Counted from the stretch's first letter, positions 1 through 9,806 are shown. The stretch is DNA of 64,000 nt from Microbacterium foliorum (GCF_006385575.1 NZ_CP041040.1:1426001-1490000); one strand, 5' to 3'. Translations and numbers: made by a program. Notes: generated by a model not told the origin, from the letters alone.

Positions 1-1251
1 GGCACGCCGTTGCTGGTGATCGACGAGGACGAGGTGCGTTCCCGCGCTCGCGCCTTCCGCGCGGCCTTTGACACGGCTGCGGCCGACCACGGAACGACTG
101 CTCAGGTCTACTACGCAGGCAAGGCGTTGCTGACCACGACGATCGCGCGCTGGGTGATCGACGAGGGGCTCCGCATCGATGTGTGCACCGGCGGCGAGCT
201 CGAGGTCGCGCTCGCGGCGGGCGTCTCTCCGGCATCGCTGGGCTTCCACGGCAACAACAAGTCCGTCGCCGAACTCGAGCGCGCGGTCGACGTGGGCATC
301 GGCACGATCATCGTCGACAGCGCGATCGAGATCGAGCGTCTGGCGGCGATCACCGCCAGGACCGGCACTGTGCAGCGGGTGCTGGTGCGGGTCATCAGCG
401 GCGTGCACGCCGAGACCCACGATTTTCTCGCGACGGCTCATGAAGACCAGAAGTTCGGCTTCCCTCTGCCTGAAGCCGAGCAGGCCGTGGCCCGTATCCG
501 CGAGATCCCCGGCCTCGAGTTCGCCGGACTCCACTGCCACATCGGATCGCAGATCTTCGGCGTCGCGGGCTTCCGCGAGTCGGCGTCGCGCGTGCTCGAA
601 CTGCATGCAGCGCTACTCGAAGGCGGATCGGTCCCTCAGCTCAACCTCGGCGGAGGGTTCGGCATCGCGTACACGAGCGTCGACGATCCCACACCGATCG
701 AGACGCTCGCGGGTGAGATCGTCGCCGCTGTCGCCGAGGGCTGTGACGCGCGCGGCATCGCCGTGCCGGCACTGTCGTTCGAGCCTGGTAGAGCGATCGT
801 CGGCACCGCCGGGGTGACGATCTACGAGGTCGGCACCACCAAGGACGTCGCGCTCGACACCGGAGCGACCCGGCGGTACATCAGCGTCGACGGCGGCATG
901 AGCGACAACGCCAGGACAGCGCTCTACGAAGCGCAGTTCTCGGCTCGCCTCGCCTCGCGGCTCGGCACGGGCGCACCCCAGCTCAGCCGGGTGGTCGGTA
1001 AGCACTGCGAGTCCGGCGACATCGTGGTCGACCACGAGTACCTCCCCGCCGACGTGTCTCCGGGCGACCTGCTGGCTGTTCCCTCCACCGGTGCGTACTG
1101 TGCGCCCCTCGCCAGCAACTACAACCACGTCCCTCGCCCTCCGATCGTCGCGGTGCGTGATGGCCGGTCGGCGATCATCGTCCGCGGTGAGACCATCGCC
1201 GACGTCCTGTCGCGCGATGTCGGCATCGAGGCCTCCGAGCACCACGGGTGA
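1..1251 (+). CDS. lysA: Diaminopimelate decarboxylase, 5' end missing
   Basis: LysA decarboxylates meso-diaminopimelate to L-lysine with pyridoxal phosphate, the last step of lysine synthesis. The reading frame is open to the first base of the window, so the true start lies upstream; 416 residues are visible and only a few dozen N-terminal residues are probably missing. The PLP-binding lysine is in the motif YYAGKAL (codon at 121-123). The active-site CESGD motif begins at 1006, and the C-terminal YCAPLASNYN motif is intact, as expected for a fold III decarboxylase. It is followed after 66 bases by hom and thrB, an aspartate-pathway cluster common in Actinobacteria. Identity is secure from motifs and context. 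Confidence 0.95.
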   Translation, partial: GTPLLVIDEDEVRSRARAFRAAFDTAAADHGTTAQVYYAGKALLTTTIARWVIDEGLRIDVCTGGELEVALAAGVSPASLGFHGNNKSVAELERAVDVGIGTIIVDSAIEIERLAAITARTGTVQRVLVRVISGVHAETHDFLATAHEDQKFGFPLPEAEQAVARIREIPGLEFAGLHCHIGSQIFGVAGFRESASRVLELHAALLEGGSVPQLNLGGGFGIAYTSVDDPTPIETLAGEIVAAVAEGCDARGIAVPALSFEPGRAIVGTAGVTIYEVGTTKDVALDTGATRRYISVDGGMSDNARTALYEAQFSARLASRLGTGAPQLSRVVGKHCESGDIVVDHEYLPADVSPGDLLAVPSTGAYCAPLASNYNHVPRPPIVAVRDGRSAIIVRGETIADVLSRDVGIEASEHHG

Positions 1252-1317
1252 TCCGCGCGACGAACGACGCGATTCCCGACGTAGCACGACTGAACAACCC
1301 TCCTAAGGAGAGATGCA

Positions 1318-2625
1318 ATGACGACTGAGTACCGACGACTTCGGGTGGCACTCCTCGGCGCCGGAGCGGTCGGCTCCCAGGTGGCCGACCTCCTGCTGCG
1401 TCACGGCGACGAACTCGCCGACCGGGCGGGTGCCACGCTGGAGCTGGCCGGCATCGCGGTGCGCAACCTCGATGCGCCGCGCGAGACCGATCTGCCCAAG
1501 GAGCTGTTCACGACGGATGCCGAGTCTCTGATCCTCGGCTCCGACATCGTGATCGAGCTGATCGGCGGCATCGAGCCTGCCCGCACGAGCATCCTGCAGG
1601 CGATCGGCTCCGGTGCCGACGTGGTGACGGCCAACAAGGCGCTGCTGGCCACCCATGGTCCCGAGCTGTTCGAGGCGGCCGACCGCGTGGGCGCATCCGT
1701 CTACTACGAAGCGGCCGCTGCCGGCGCGATCCCGATCATCCGACCGCTGCGCGACTCGCTCGCCGGCGACCGCGTGGTGCGCATCATGGGGATCGTGAAC
1801 GGCACGACCAACTACATCCTCGATCGCATGGACACTGAGGGTGCCGACTTCGCCGACGTGCTCGCCGACGCGCAGCGCCTCGGTTATGCCGAAGCCGACC
1901 CGACCGCCGACATCGAGGGGTTCGACGCCGCACAGAAGGCGGCGATCCTCGCGAGCCTCGCGTTCCACACGGCGGTTCCGCTCGACGCGGTGTATCGCGA
2001 GGGCATCACGACGATCACGGCGTCGATGATCGAGGAGGCACGAGCGGCCGACTTCGTGATCAAGCTGCTCGCCGTGTGCGAGCGCATCGAGGCCAACGGC
2101 ACCGAGTCGATCTCGGTGCGCGTCTACCCGGCACTCGTCCCCAAGTCGCACCCGCTCGCCTCCGTGCACGGCGCCAACAACGCCGTCTTCGTCGAGGCCG
2201 AGGCGGCCGGTTCGCTGATGTTCTACGGCGCAGGTGCAGGCGGAGTGCAGACGGCATCCGCTGTGCTCGGAGACGTCGTGTCGGCGGCTCGCCGGCACAT
2301 CGCCGGCGGCGTCGGCGTGGGGGAGTCCACCAGGGCCAACCTCCCGGTGGTGCCGATCGGTCACGTCACGACCCGCTACCAGATCACTCTCGAGGTCGCG
2401 GACGCTCCGGGCGTGCTTGCGACCGTCGCCGGCATCCTGAGCGACGGAGCGGTCTCTGTCGCCACGGTCGTGCAGACCGTCGAAGGGGAGGACGAGCCCA
2501 CTGCTCGTCTCGTCATCGGAACACACCGGGCCACGGATGCCGCACTCAGCGCCACGGTCGATGCTCTCGCAGGCAGCTCTGTCGTCGAGCGGGTCGTCTC
2601 GGTGCTCCGCGTGGAAGGCGAGTGA
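1318..2625 (+). CDS. hom: Homoserine dehydrogenase
   Basis: This enzyme reduces aspartate-4-semialdehyde to homoserine with NAD(P)H, the branch to threonine and methionine. The 435-residue protein has an N-terminal Rossmann motif (GAGAVG, residues 14-19), a TANKAL segment, and the catalytic region DPTADIEGFDAAQK ending near residue 206. From about residue 355 to 430 there is an ACT domain (YQITLEVADAPGVLA), the usual site of threonine feedback. The ATG start is preceded by a good ribosome binding site, AAGGAGAG, at 1303-1310. The next gene, thrB, starts three bases after the stop, so the two are very probably co-transcribed. thrC, which lies between hom and thrB in some actinobacteria, is absent here. 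Confidence 0.96.
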   Translation: MTTEYRRLRVALLGAGAVGSQVADLLLRHGDELADRAGATLELAGIAVRNLDAPRETDLPKELFTTDAESLILGSDIVIELIGGIEPARTSILQAIGSGADVVTANKALLATHGPELFEAADRVGASVYYEAAAAGAIPIIRPLRDSLAGDRVVRIMGIVNGTTNYILDRMDTEGADFADVLADAQRLGYAEADPTADIEGFDAAQKAAILASLAFHTAVPLDAVYREGITTITASMIEEARAADFVIKLLAVCERIEANGTESISVRVYPALVPKSHPLASVHGANNAVFVEAEAAGSLMFYGAGAGGVQTASAVLGDVVSAARRHIAGGVGVGESTRANLPVVPIGHVTTRYQITLEVADAPGVLATVAGILSDGAVSVATVVQTVEGEDEPTARLVIGTHRATDAALSATVDALAGSSVVERVVSVLRVEGE

Positions 2626-2627
2626 CG

Positions 2628-3557
2628 ATGGCAGCGGGGCGCACGGTCGAGGTGACCGTGCCGGCGACCAGCGCCAACCTCGGTCCCGGGTTCGACACCC
2701 TCGGACTCGCGCTCAGCGTCTACGACACTCTGCTCGTGACCGAGCTCCCCGCGGGAGCGCTCGAGATCGAGGTCTCGGGTTCCGGAGCCGCCGAGATCCC
2801 GCGTGACGACTCGAATCTCATCGTCCGCACGATCGCGCACGTCTACGCGGACGTCGATCGACCTCTTCCGGGGCTGCGCATCGTCGCCGAGAACGGCGTG
2901 CCGCACGGTCGTGGACTCGGATCCTCCGGTGCGGCGGTCGCAGCAGGCATCCTTGCCGCCAAGGGTCTGCTCGAGGGCGACGTGGAGATCAGCGACGCCG
3001 ACATGCTGCGCCTGGCCACCGAGATCGAGGGACATCCCGACAACGTGGCGCCCGCGCTGTTCGGCGGCCTGACGATCGCGTGGATGGGTGAACGCGGCGC
3101 GCAGCACAAGAAGCTGCTCGTGCACCGTGGTGTCTCGCCGCTCGTGCTCGTCCCGTCATACACGATGTCGACGTCGAAGGCGCGATCGCTGCAGCCCCCT
3201 CACGTCTCGACGGCAGACGCGGTGTTCAACGTCTCGCGTTCGGCCCTGCTCATCGCCGCTCTCACGCAGAGCCCTGAACTGCTGCTCGACGCCACGGCCG
3301 ACCGCCTGCACCAGGACTACAGGGCGGAGGCGATGCCTGAGACCCAGCGGCTGGTTCAGGCGCTCCGCGCGGCGGGCTTCGCCGCTGTCGTCTCGGGCGC
3401 AGGCCCCAGCGTCCTCGTGCTCGCTGACGGCCCCGGAAGCCGTCAGGACGCCGTGGAGCTGGCCGAATCCACGACCGACACCCCGTGGGACGCGCTGCTG
3501 CTCGCGGTCGACGTACGTGGTGGTACAGTGGGGAATCGAGCGGAGGGCTCCACGTAA
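2628..3557 (+). CDS. thrB: Homoserine kinase
   Basis: ThrB phosphorylates homoserine with ATP on the way to threonine. The 309-residue protein is a GHMP kinase: the N-terminus reads VPATSANLGPGFDTLG, the ATP loop is PHGRGLGSSGAA, and the C-terminal glycine motif is VSGAGPSVLV. The frame is open far upstream, but ATG 2628 is chosen because homology begins within ten residues of it and AAGGCGAG lies 6-7 bases before. An in-frame GTG at 2622 overlaps the hom stop and is the alternative. It is translationally close to hom. The 3' end runs into the long leader of rho. Confidence 0.95.
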   Translation: MAAGRTVEVTVPATSANLGPGFDTLGLALSVYDTLLVTELPAGALEIEVSGSGAAEIPRDDSNLIVRTIAHVYADVDRPLPGLRIVAENGVPHGRGLGSSGAAVAAGILAAKGLLEGDVEISDADMLRLATEIEGHPDNVAPALFGGLTIAWMGERGAQHKKLLVHRGVSPLVLVPSYTMSTSKARSLQPPHVSTADAVFNVSRSALLIAALTQSPELLLDATADRLHQDYRAEAMPETQRLVQALRAAGFAAVVSGAGPSVLVLADGPGSRQDAVELAESTTDTPWDALLLAVDVRGGTVGNRAEGST

Positions 3558-3754
3558 CTGCGTGAATCTGGCCCCATTGCAACTCTGCAAGACCCGCACG
3601 CAAACCCCTGTCGCACTGCTCTCACCGAGAACCTCGTTCTTTTCGAGAACCCAGTGCAGAGGCTGGCTGACGCCGAGCGTCAGTCCGTGCGATCGCGCGC
3701 AGCACCCGTTGTGCGCGTGCCGCTCATGTCCCCGAGACCGAAGAGGGAGTACTC
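3558..3754 (+). promoter_or_regulatory. Long structured leader upstream of rho
   Basis: This 197-base stretch between thrB and rho has no supported gene. It holds an outer stem GCACTG/CAGTGC (3613-3618 with 3652-3657). Inside it, GTTCT at 3636-3640 can pair with either of two copies of AGAAC (3628-3632 or 3646-3650 region), because CGAGAACC is repeated at 3626 and 3644. A second hairpin, CTGACG/CGTCAG, lies at 3667-3683. A possible -10 box TACAGT is at 3524-3529 inside thrB. rho genes are often autoregulated through their leaders; a role here is inference. Confidence 0.4.
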
Positions 3755-5719
3755 GTGGAGAATTTCTCCGAGACCCAGAACGACCAGGCGGCACCTGCCG
3801 CCGAGGCTGCGGCAAAGGCCGCGAGCTCCGACGCCGCGACGACTGCCGCGACTGAGGTGGCACCCGCCCGCAAGCGCGCACCGCGCCGCGCGAGCACTGC
3901 GACCGCCGCCGCGAAGGCCGAGAAGGCGGCAGCATCCGCTGACGGCGCACCGGCATCCGAGGCCCCCGCGGCCGAGGCTCCCGCCGCCGACGCGGCCCCC
4001 AAGGCCAAGGCTCCCCGCCGCAGTCGCGCGAAGAAGACCGACGCGGATACCGCCGACGCTCCCGCCGCTGAAGCCCCTGCAGCCGCCGCACCGGCGAACG
4101 CCGAGCCCCCCGCAGCGAAGACCTCCGACGGCAGCGAATCCGCCGACGCGGCCGGCTCCGCGGATGCCGCAGGCTCCTCCGACGAGCCGAAGAAGACCAC
4201 CGGCCGCGGACGCCGCACGGCGAAGAAGCCTGCGGCCGAGACCGAGGCTCCCGCGACCGAGAAGCCCGCTGACGCAGCACCGGCCGATACGGCCCCCGCC
4301 GCAGACTCGTCCTCCGACTCCGCCGACGGCGGCGAGGAGCAGGGCGGCCGCAACCGCAACCGCAACCGCAGCCGCAACCGTGGTCGTGGCCAGAACGGCA
4401 CCGGACAGGGCGGCGAGCAGCAGCAGCCGCAGCAACAGCAGCAGAGTGCGCCGGCCGAAGACGAGGGTGGCAACGGCCGCAATCGCCAGCGCAACAAGCG
4501 TCGCGGCGGCGTGCCGACCGATGAGTTCGACACCGAGATCGGTGAGGACGACCTGCTCGTTCCGATCGCCGGAATCCTCGACGTGCTCGACAACTACGCG
4601 TTCGTGCGCACGACCGGCTACCTCGCCGGCCCGAGCGACGTCTACGTCTCGCTCGGACAGGTCAAGAAGTACAACCTGCGCAAGGGCGACGCGATCGTCG
4701 GCTCGATCAAGCAGCCGCGCGAAGGCGAGCAGCAGGGTCGTCAGAAGTACAACGCCCTCGTGAAGGTCGACTCGATCAACGGCCTGTCGATCGACGACGC
4801 CGCGACCCGCGTGGAGTTCGGCAAGCTCACCCCTCTCTACCCGCAGGAGCGTCTGCGCCTCGAGACGGTGCCCGAGAAGCTGACCCAGCGCATCATCGAC
4901 CTCGTCGCTCCGATCGGCAAGGGACAGCGCGGCCTCATCGTCGCACCGCCCAAGGCCGGCAAGACGATCGTCCTGCAGCAGATCGCGAACGCGATCGCGC
5001 AGAACAACCCCGAAGTCCATCTCATGGTCGTGCTCGTCGACGAGCGCCCCGAAGAGGTCACCGACATGGAGCGCACGGTCAAGGGCGAGGTCATCGCCTC
5101 GACGTTCGACCGTCCCGCCGAAGACCACACCACGGTCGCCGAGCTCGCCATCGAGCGCGCCAAGCGTCTCGTCGAGCTGGGCCGCGACGTCGTCGTGCTG
5201 CTCGACTCGATCACGCGCCTCGGCCGTGCGTACAACCTCGCGGCCCCCGCGTCCGGCCGAGTGCTCTCGGGTGGTGTCGACGCCTCGGCGCTGTATCCGC
5301 CCAAGCGCTTCTTCGGCGCTGCGCGCAACATCGAGAACGGCGGTTCCCTCACGATCCTCGCCACGGCTCTCGTCGAGACCGGCTCGAAGATGGACGAGGT
5401 CATCTTCGAGGAGTTCAAGGGCACCGGCAACAGCGAGCTGCGCCTGTCGCGTCAGCTCGCCGACAAGCGCATCTTCCCGGCCGTCGACGTGAACGCGTCG
5501 AGCACCCGCCGCGAAGAGATGCTGCTCTCGACCGACGAGGTCAAGATCACTTGGAAGCTGCGCCGAGCCCTCGCGGGCCTCGACCAGCAGCAGGCGCTCG
5601 AGGTGGTCCTGGGCAAGCTCAAGGAGACCCACTCGAACGTCGAGTTCCTGGTGCAGATGCAGAAGTCGATTCCGACGCTGCCCTCGGGTTCGCACGGACA
5701 CGACAGCAACATCCGCTGA
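3755..5719 (+). CDS. rho: Transcription termination factor Rho
   Basis: Rho is the hexameric RNA helicase that ends untranslated transcripts. The protein is 654 residues, far longer than the 419 of E. coli. Residues 1 to about 255 are low-complexity: first Ala/Pro/Glu/Lys-rich, then an Arg/Asn repeat and a Gln run; I see no SAP-like Rho_N domain before it. The RNA-binding cold-shock domain starts near 262 ([20 protein letters not shown]). The ATPase P-loop is APPKAGKT (about 397-404), followed by Walker [17 protein letters not shown] and the [20 protein letters not shown] region. Long disordered N-terminal inserts are known in actinobacterial Rho. The GTG start has AAGAGGGAG about 8 bases before it. 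prfA follows 11 bases downstream. Confidence 0.96.
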   Translation: MENFSETQNDQAAPAAEAAAKAASSDAATTAATEVAPARKRAPRRASTATAAAKAEKAAASADGAPASEAPAAEAPAADAAPKAKAPRRSRAKKTDADTADAPAAEAPAAAAPANAEPPAAKTSDGSESADAAGSADAAGSSDEPKKTTGRGRRTAKKPAAETEAPATEKPADAAPADTAPAADSSSDSADGGEEQGGRNRNRNRSRNRGRGQNGTGQGGEQQQPQQQQQSAPAEDEGGNGRNRQRNKRRGGVPTDEFDTEIGEDDLLVPIAGILDVLDNYAFVRTTGYLAGPSDVYVSLGQVKKYNLRKGDAIVGSIKQPREGEQQGRQKYNALVKVDSINGLSIDDAATRVEFGKLTPLYPQERLRLETVPEKLTQRIIDLVAPIGKGQRGLIVAPPKAGKTIVLQQIANAIAQNNPEVHLMVVLVDERPEEVTDMERTVKGEVIASTFDRPAEDHTTVAELAIERAKRLVELGRDVVVLLDSITRLGRAYNLAAPASGRVLSGGVDASALYPPKRFFGAARNIENGGSLTILATALVETGSKMDEVIFEEFKGTGNSELRLSRQLADKRIFPAVDVNASSTRREEMLLSTDEVKITWKLRRALAGLDQQQALEVVLGKLKETHSNVEFLVQMQKSIPTLPSGSHGHDSNIR

Positions 5720-5730
5720 GCGGAGCCGGA

Positions 5731-6810
5731 GTGTTCGAGTCCGTCCAGACTCTGATCGACGAGCATCGCCGGGTGCAGGAGGAACTCTCCGACCCGGCGG
5801 TGCACGCCGATGCTGCTCGGGCGAAGCGCGTGAACCGCCGCTACGCCGAGCTGTCGCGGATCGTCGCCGCCTACGAGGCGTGGGCGGCGGCATCCGAAGA
5901 TCTCGACGCCGCGCGTGAGCTCGCCCGTGAGGACGAGGCGTTCGCTGCCGAGGTCCCGTCGCTCGAAGAGGACCTGCAGTCGGCGCAGGAGAAGCTCAGG
6001 CGACTCCTGATCCCGCGGGATCCCGATGATGCTCGCGACGTGATCATGGAGATCAAGGCGGGGGAGGGCGGTGCCGAGTCGGCGCTGTTCGCCGCCGATC
6101 TGCTGCGCATGTACATCCAGTACGCGGCCTCAAAGGGGTGGAAGACCGAGCTGCTCGAGCGCAACGAGTCCGACCTCGGCGGCTACAAGGACGTCCAGGT
6201 CGCGATCAAGGGCTCCTCGACCGACCCCGCTCAGGGTGTCTGGGCGCACCTCAAGTACGAGGGCGGCGTTCACCGCGTGCAGCGCGTGCCGGCCACCGAG
6301 TCGCAGGGGCGCATCCACACCTCGACCACCGGAGTGCTGGTGTTCCCCGAGGTCGATGAACCCGATGAGATCGCCATCAACCAGAACGATCTGAAGATCG
6401 ACGTGTTCCGCTCATCGGGACCGGGCGGCCAGTCGGTGAACACGACCGACTCGGCTGTGCGCATCACCCACCTGCCGAGCGGCATCGTCGTGTCTATGCA
6501 GAACGAGAAGTCGCAGCTGCAGAACCGTGAGGCGGCGATGCGCGTTCTGCGCGCACGACTGCTGGCGAAGCAGCAGGAGGAGCTGGATGCCGCGGCATCA
6601 GACGCGCGCAAGTCGCAGATCCGCGGGATGGATCGTTCGGAGCGCATCCGCACCTATAACTTCCCCGAGAACCGGATCGCCGACCACCGCACCGGTTTCA
6701 AGGCGTACAACCTCGACCAGGTGATGGACGGTGCGCTCGAGCCCATCATCGAGAGTGCGATCCAGGCAGACGAAGAGGCGCGACTCGCCGCAGTGGGCTC
6801 CGACTCCTGA
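5731..6810 (+). CDS. prfA: Peptide chain release factor 1
   Basis: RF1 reads UAA and UAG stop codons and triggers peptide release in the ribosome. The 359-residue protein is normal length. The peptidyl-transferase GGQ motif is at about residues 231-234 ([10 protein letters not shown]), and the stop-codon reading tripeptide is PAT at about 187-189, which marks RF1 rather than RF2. The frame extends upstream into rho, but GTG 5731 ([12 protein letters not shown]) is the family start; the preceding bases CGGAGCCGGA give a short-spaced ribosome binding site. It lies 11 bases after rho. PrmC, which methylates this GGQ glutamine, is encoded 2 kb downstream rather than directly adjacent. Confidence 0.95.
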   Translation: MFESVQTLIDEHRRVQEELSDPAVHADAARAKRVNRRYAELSRIVAAYEAWAAASEDLDAARELAREDEAFAAEVPSLEEDLQSAQEKLRRLLIPRDPDDARDVIMEIKAGEGGAESALFAADLLRMYIQYAASKGWKTELLERNESDLGGYKDVQVAIKGSSTDPAQGVWAHLKYEGGVHRVQRVPATESQGRIHTSTTGVLVFPEVDEPDEIAINQNDLKIDVFRSSGPGGQSVNTTDSAVRITHLPSGIVVSMQNEKSQLQNREAAMRVLRARLLAKQQEELDAAASDARKSQIRGMDRSERIRTYNFPENRIADHRTGFKAYNLDQVMDGALEPIIESAIQADEEARLAAVGSDS

Positions 6811-6851
6811 CTTGACGCCCCGCCGGTCCTGCCGCGGCGCACGGGGAGCGA

Positions 6852-6857
6852 TATGCT
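6852..6857 (+). promoter_or_regulatory. Predicted -10 box (TATGCT), leaderless start
   Basis: TATGCT ends six bases before the GTG at 6864, so transcription is predicted to start at or next to the start codon. Confidence 0.45.
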
Positions 6858-6863
6858 CAGGCC

Positions 6864-7274
6864 GTGATCACCCTTCTGTTCCGTGCGCTCATGTATCTCG
6901 TGTCTGCAGGCCTCGGCCTCATCGTCGCCGATCTCGTGCTCGAGGGCTTCCAGATCGAGTGGGACAAGTGGTGGGGATTCGTGGCCTGCATCGTGATCTT
7001 CGCGATCCTGCAGAGCGTGCTCGCACCCTGGGTCGGCAGGATGGCCGATCGCTATGCGCCGGTCCTGATGGGCGGCATCGGGATCTTCTCGACGCTGATC
7101 TCCCTCGTCATCGTCGTCCTGCTGCCGATCGGCGGGTTGCGCATCGTCGATCTCACGGGCTGGTTGCTCGGATCCGTGATCGTCTGGCTCATCACGGCGC
7201 TGGGCAGTGTGCTGCTGCCGTTGATCTTCCTGCGCAAGAAGGTCGACAAAGTCCGGTCGCGCCGCGGCGCGTGA
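6864..7274 (+). CDS. Small four-helix membrane protein, phage_holin_4 family-like
   Basis: The 136-residue protein is almost entirely hydrophobic, with four predicted membrane segments (about residues 1-25, 36-55, 68-92 and 98-124) and a basic C-terminus (RKKVDKVRSRRGA). Spacing and composition resemble the chromosomal 'phage holin family IV' or YvlD-type proteins, which despite the name are common outside prophages; their function is unknown. No phage genes are nearby. The GTG start has no clear ribosome binding site but a -10-like TATGCT six bases upstream. The gene converges on cysE. Confidence 0.75.
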   Translation: MITLLFRALMYLVSAGLGLIVADLVLEGFQIEWDKWWGFVACIVIFAILQSVLAPWVGRMADRYAPVLMGGIGIFSTLISLVIVVLLPIGGLRIVDLTGWLLGSVIVWLITALGSVLLPLIFLRKKVDKVRSRRGA

Positions 7275-7292
7275 GGCCCTCGCGAGAGGGTC
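7275..7292. terminator. Short hairpin between convergent genes
   Basis: A seven-pair stem (GGCCCTC-type arms at 7275-7281 and 7286-7292, one G-T pair) with a GCGA loop lies between the membrane protein and cysE. There is no T tract, so the role as terminator is tentative. Confidence 0.35.
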
Positions 7293-7860
7293 AGATCGAG
7301 TAGTCCGGTGCGGCGAGCACGGCTCTGGTGTCCTCACCCATGATCCGCGCCCGCGGTTTCGCCGGCACACCGACGAGGATGCTGTCGGCCGGCGCGTCAC
7401 GGGTCACCACGGCGTTCGCCCCGACGACCGATCCCTCGCCGATCGTGACCGGCCCCAGGATCTTCGCTCCCGCGCCGACGGCGACGCCGTTGCCGAGAGT
7501 GGGGTGCCGCTTACCGGAGTCTCGCGTGCGGCCTCCGAGTGTGACCCCGTGATAGAGCATCACGTCGTCGCCGATCTCGGCCGTCTCGCCGATGACCACA
7601 CCCATACCGTGATCGATGAAGAAGCGACGGCCGATCCGCGCCCCCGGGTGGATCTCGATGCCGGTGAGCCACCGCGAGATCTGCGAGGTGGCGCGAGCGA
7701 CGAGGCGCAGCCGTCTGCGCCAGAGCGCATGCGAGACGCGGTGCGCCCAGATCGCGTGCAGTCCCGGATACAGCAGGGCCACCTCGGCGTCGCTGCGCGC
7801 CGCGGGGTCGCGAAGGCGTGCTGCCGCGACGTCCTCGCGCATTCGGCCGATCATGCCCAT
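7291..7860 (-). CDS. cysE: Serine O-acetyltransferase
   Basis: CysE makes O-acetylserine from serine and acetyl-CoA, the substrate for CysK. The 189-residue protein is the short actinobacterial/Bacillus form. It has an N-terminal helical region ([20 protein letters not shown]) and then a left-handed beta-helix of hexapeptide repeats with the conserved [19 protein letters not shown] and [25 protein letters not shown] repeats; the DHG histidine is the catalytic base. It begins eight bases after the cysK stop on the same strand, so cysK-cysE is one operon and probably forms the cysteine synthase complex. The C-terminus ends in Ile (DYSI), which in CysE proteins docks in the CysK active site. Confidence 0.95.
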   Translation of the reverse strand: MGMIGRMREDVAAARLRDPAARSDAEVALLYPGLHAIWAHRVSHALWRRRLRLVARATSQISRWLTGIEIHPGARIGRRFFIDHGMGVVIGETAEIGDDVMLYHGVTLGGRTRDSGKRHPTLGNGVAVGAGAKILGPVTIGEGSVVGANAVVTRDAPADSILVGVPAKPRARIMGEDTRAVLAAPDYSI

Positions 7861-7868
7861 CGAGCGGG

Positions 7869-8807
7869 TCAGCCTTCGCGAAGGTCTTCGTACAGGGCGG
7901 TCGAGAGGTATCGCTCGCCGAACGAGGGGATGATGACGACGATGGTCTTGCCCGCAGCCTCGGGGCGCTCGGCGACCTGCAGCGCGGCCCAGATCGCGGC
8001 GCCGCTCGACATGCCCACGAGGATGCCCTCCTTGCGCGCGGTCTCACGCGCGACACGGATGGCGTCGTCGAAGGTGACGTCGATGACCTCGTCGAGGACG
8101 TCGCGATCGAGGATCGGGGGCACGAAGTTCGGTCCGATGCCCTGGATCTTGTGCGGTCCAGGGTGTCCCTCGGTGAGAATCGGGGAATCCTTGGGTTCGA
8201 CGGCGACGATCTGCACGCCCGGGACGCGCTCCTTCAGCACCTGCCCGACCCCGGTGATGGTTCCACCGGTGCCGATCCCGGCGACGAGATAGTCGACCGA
8301 GCCCTCGGTGTCGCGGAGGATCTCCTCGGCCGTGGTCTTGCGGTGGATCGCGGGGTTCGCCTCGTTGGCGAACTGCTTCGCCAGCACCGCACCCGGCGTG
8401 CGGGCGGCGATTTCCTCCGCCTCAGCGAGAGCGTGCGTCATGCCCTTGGTGGGGTCGGTGAGCACGAGCTCGGCACCGAATGCCTTGAGGAGCATGCGCC
8501 GCTCCTTCGACATCGATGCGGGCATGGTGAGGATCACCTTGTAGCCGCGCGCGGCGCCGACCATAGCCAGCGCGATGCCGGTGTTGCCGCTGGTCGCCTC
8601 GACGATCGTGCCCCCGGGCTTCAGCTCGCCCGAGGCCTCTGCGGCGTCGACGATCGCGATGCCGAGGCGGTCCTTGACGCTCGAGGCCGGGTTGTAGAAC
8701 TCGAGCTTGGCCAGCACCGTGGCGCCGAGTCCCTCGGTGACGCGGTTCAGGCGTACCAGGGGAGTGTTGCCGAATGCGGTGGTGATGTCGGAGTGGATGC
8801 CGGTCAT
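7869..8807 (-). CDS. cysK: Cysteine synthase A (O-acetylserine sulfhydrylase)
   Basis: CysK replaces the acetyl group of O-acetylserine with sulfide to give cysteine. The 312-residue protein has the PLP lysine at residue 45 (NPASSVKDR), the substrate loop [10 protein letters not shown], and the PLP-phosphate loop [10 protein letters not shown]. The ATG is preceded by AGGAAGG on the minus strand. A candidate -10 box TAGGCT lies on the minus strand near 8856. It is the first gene of the cysK-cysE pair and diverges from prmC. Confidence 0.96.
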   Translation of the reverse strand: MTGIHSDITTAFGNTPLVRLNRVTEGLGATVLAKLEFYNPASSVKDRLGIAIVDAAEASGELKPGGTIVEATSGNTGIALAMVGAARGYKVILTMPASMSKERRMLLKAFGAELVLTDPTKGMTHALAEAEEIAARTPGAVLAKQFANEANPAIHRKTTAEEILRDTEGSVDYLVAGIGTGGTITGVGQVLKERVPGVQIVAVEPKDSPILTEGHPGPHKIQGIGPNFVPPILDRDVLDEVIDVTFDDAIRVARETARKEGILVGMSSGAAIWAALQVAERPEAAGKTIVVIIPSFGERYLSTALYEDLREG

Positions 8808-8894
8808 GGGGAGAGCCTTCCTGTGCGGGGGACTGCGCGCTCCAGCCTATGCGAGGGGCCTGCAGGGGTGGGCAATATGACACCTGCCGCGCTC

Positions 8895-8900
8895 TACTCT
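8895..8900 (+). promoter_or_regulatory. Predicted -10 box (TACTCT), leaderless prmC
   Basis: TACTCT is followed by six bases and the ATG of prmC at 8907, with no ribosome binding site in between. Confidence 0.5.
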
Positions 8901-8906
8901 GGATTC

Positions 8907-9767
8907 ATGCCCGATCTCTCCCTCGCCTCCGTCGTGCACGCCGCGGCCAGACAGCTCGCCGATGCGGGCATCGCGGATCCTCTCGTCGATGCCGAGCTGC
9001 TCGCCGGTCACGTCCTCGGACTGCGACGAGGCGAGGTCCAGGCCGCCATCATCCGCGGTGATGCGGTCGACGAGGCGGATGCAGAGTCGTTGCGTGCCCT
9101 CGTCACCCGCCGCGCCGCGCGCGAGCCGCTCCAGCACATCACCGGGACCGCGCCGTTCCGGCACCTGGAACTCGCCGTGGGGCCGGGAGTCTTCGTGCCC
9201 CGTCCTGAGACCGAGACCGTCGTGCAGTACGCGATCGACGCGTTGCTCGGGTCTCCGCTGCCCGACCCCATCGGCATCGACCTCGGCACCGGCAGCGGCG
9301 CGATCGCTCTCGCCATGGCCACCGAGGTGCCCCATGCGCGGGTCTTCGCGACAGAGCTCTCGCCCGACGCCTACCCGTGGGCCGTGCGGAACACCGCGGG
9401 TGTGGCCAACCTCACCCTGGAGAATGAGGACCTGGCGCACGCTTTCCCCGAGCTCGACGGAACGGCGTCCGTCGTGATCTCGAACCCCCCATACGTCCCT
9501 GACGCCGCTGTTCCCCGCGACCCCGAGGTGCGCCTCTTCGACCCGTCGATGGCGCTGTACGGGGGAGAAGACGGTCTCGACGTCGTGCGCGTGCTCAGCG
9601 TGCGCGCCCTGGAGTTGCTGCATCCGGGCGGATTGCTGGTCATCGAGCACGGCGAGTTGCAGGGCGAGGAGATTCGCAGCATCCTCACGCGCGACGGATG
9701 GCGGGCGGCTGCGACGCACCGCGACCTCACCCTGCGAGACAGAGCGACGACCGCTCTGCGGCCGTGA
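8907..9767 (+). CDS. prmC: Release factor glutamine methyltransferase
   Basis: PrmC methylates the glutamine of the GGQ motif in release factors, here presumably the product of prfA at 5.7 kb. The 286-residue protein has the N-terminal helical domain (RGEVQAAIIRGD...RAAREPLQHITG), the SAM-binding motif IDLGTGSGAIALAMA at about residues 122-136, and the catalytic NPPY at 193-196. The frame is open more than a kilobase upstream antisense to cysK, but ATG 8907 gives the family length and lies six bases after a -10-like TACTCT. It is the first gene of a forward run through TsaC, the WecA-like enzyme and the AtpI-like protein. Confidence 0.94.
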   Translation: MPDLSLASVVHAAARQLADAGIADPLVDAELLAGHVLGLRRGEVQAAIIRGDAVDEADAESLRALVTRRAAREPLQHITGTAPFRHLELAVGPGVFVPRPETETVVQYAIDALLGSPLPDPIGIDLGTGSGAIALAMATEVPHARVFATELSPDAYPWAVRNTAGVANLTLENEDLAHAFPELDGTASVVISNPPYVPDAAVPRDPEVRLFDPSMALYGGEDGLDVVRVLSVRALELLHPGGLLVIEHGELQGEEIRSILTRDGWRAAATHRDLTLRDRATTALRP

Positions 9768-9800
9768 GACGCGGACACGAACCGCACAGGGATCCCCAAC

Positions 9801-9806
9801 TAGAAT
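9801..9806 (+). promoter_or_regulatory. Predicted -10 box (TAGAAT)
   Basis: TAGAAT ends nine bases before ATG 9816, predicting a 5' leader of only a few bases. Confidence 0.45.

Noticed and set aside
5551..5730. An in-frame upstream extension of prfA into rho
   Set aside because: The extension is the shifted reading of rho and matches nothing in RF1; GTG 5731 gives the normal length.
3680..5893. A 737-codon minus-strand frame opposite rho and the start of prfA
   Set aside because: Pure shadow of the repetitive N-terminal coding region of rho; no start signal or homology.
6864..7274. Evidence for a prophage from the holin-like gene
   Set aside because: Family IV holin-like proteins are common chromosomal membrane proteins, and there is no integrase, structural or lysis gene around it.
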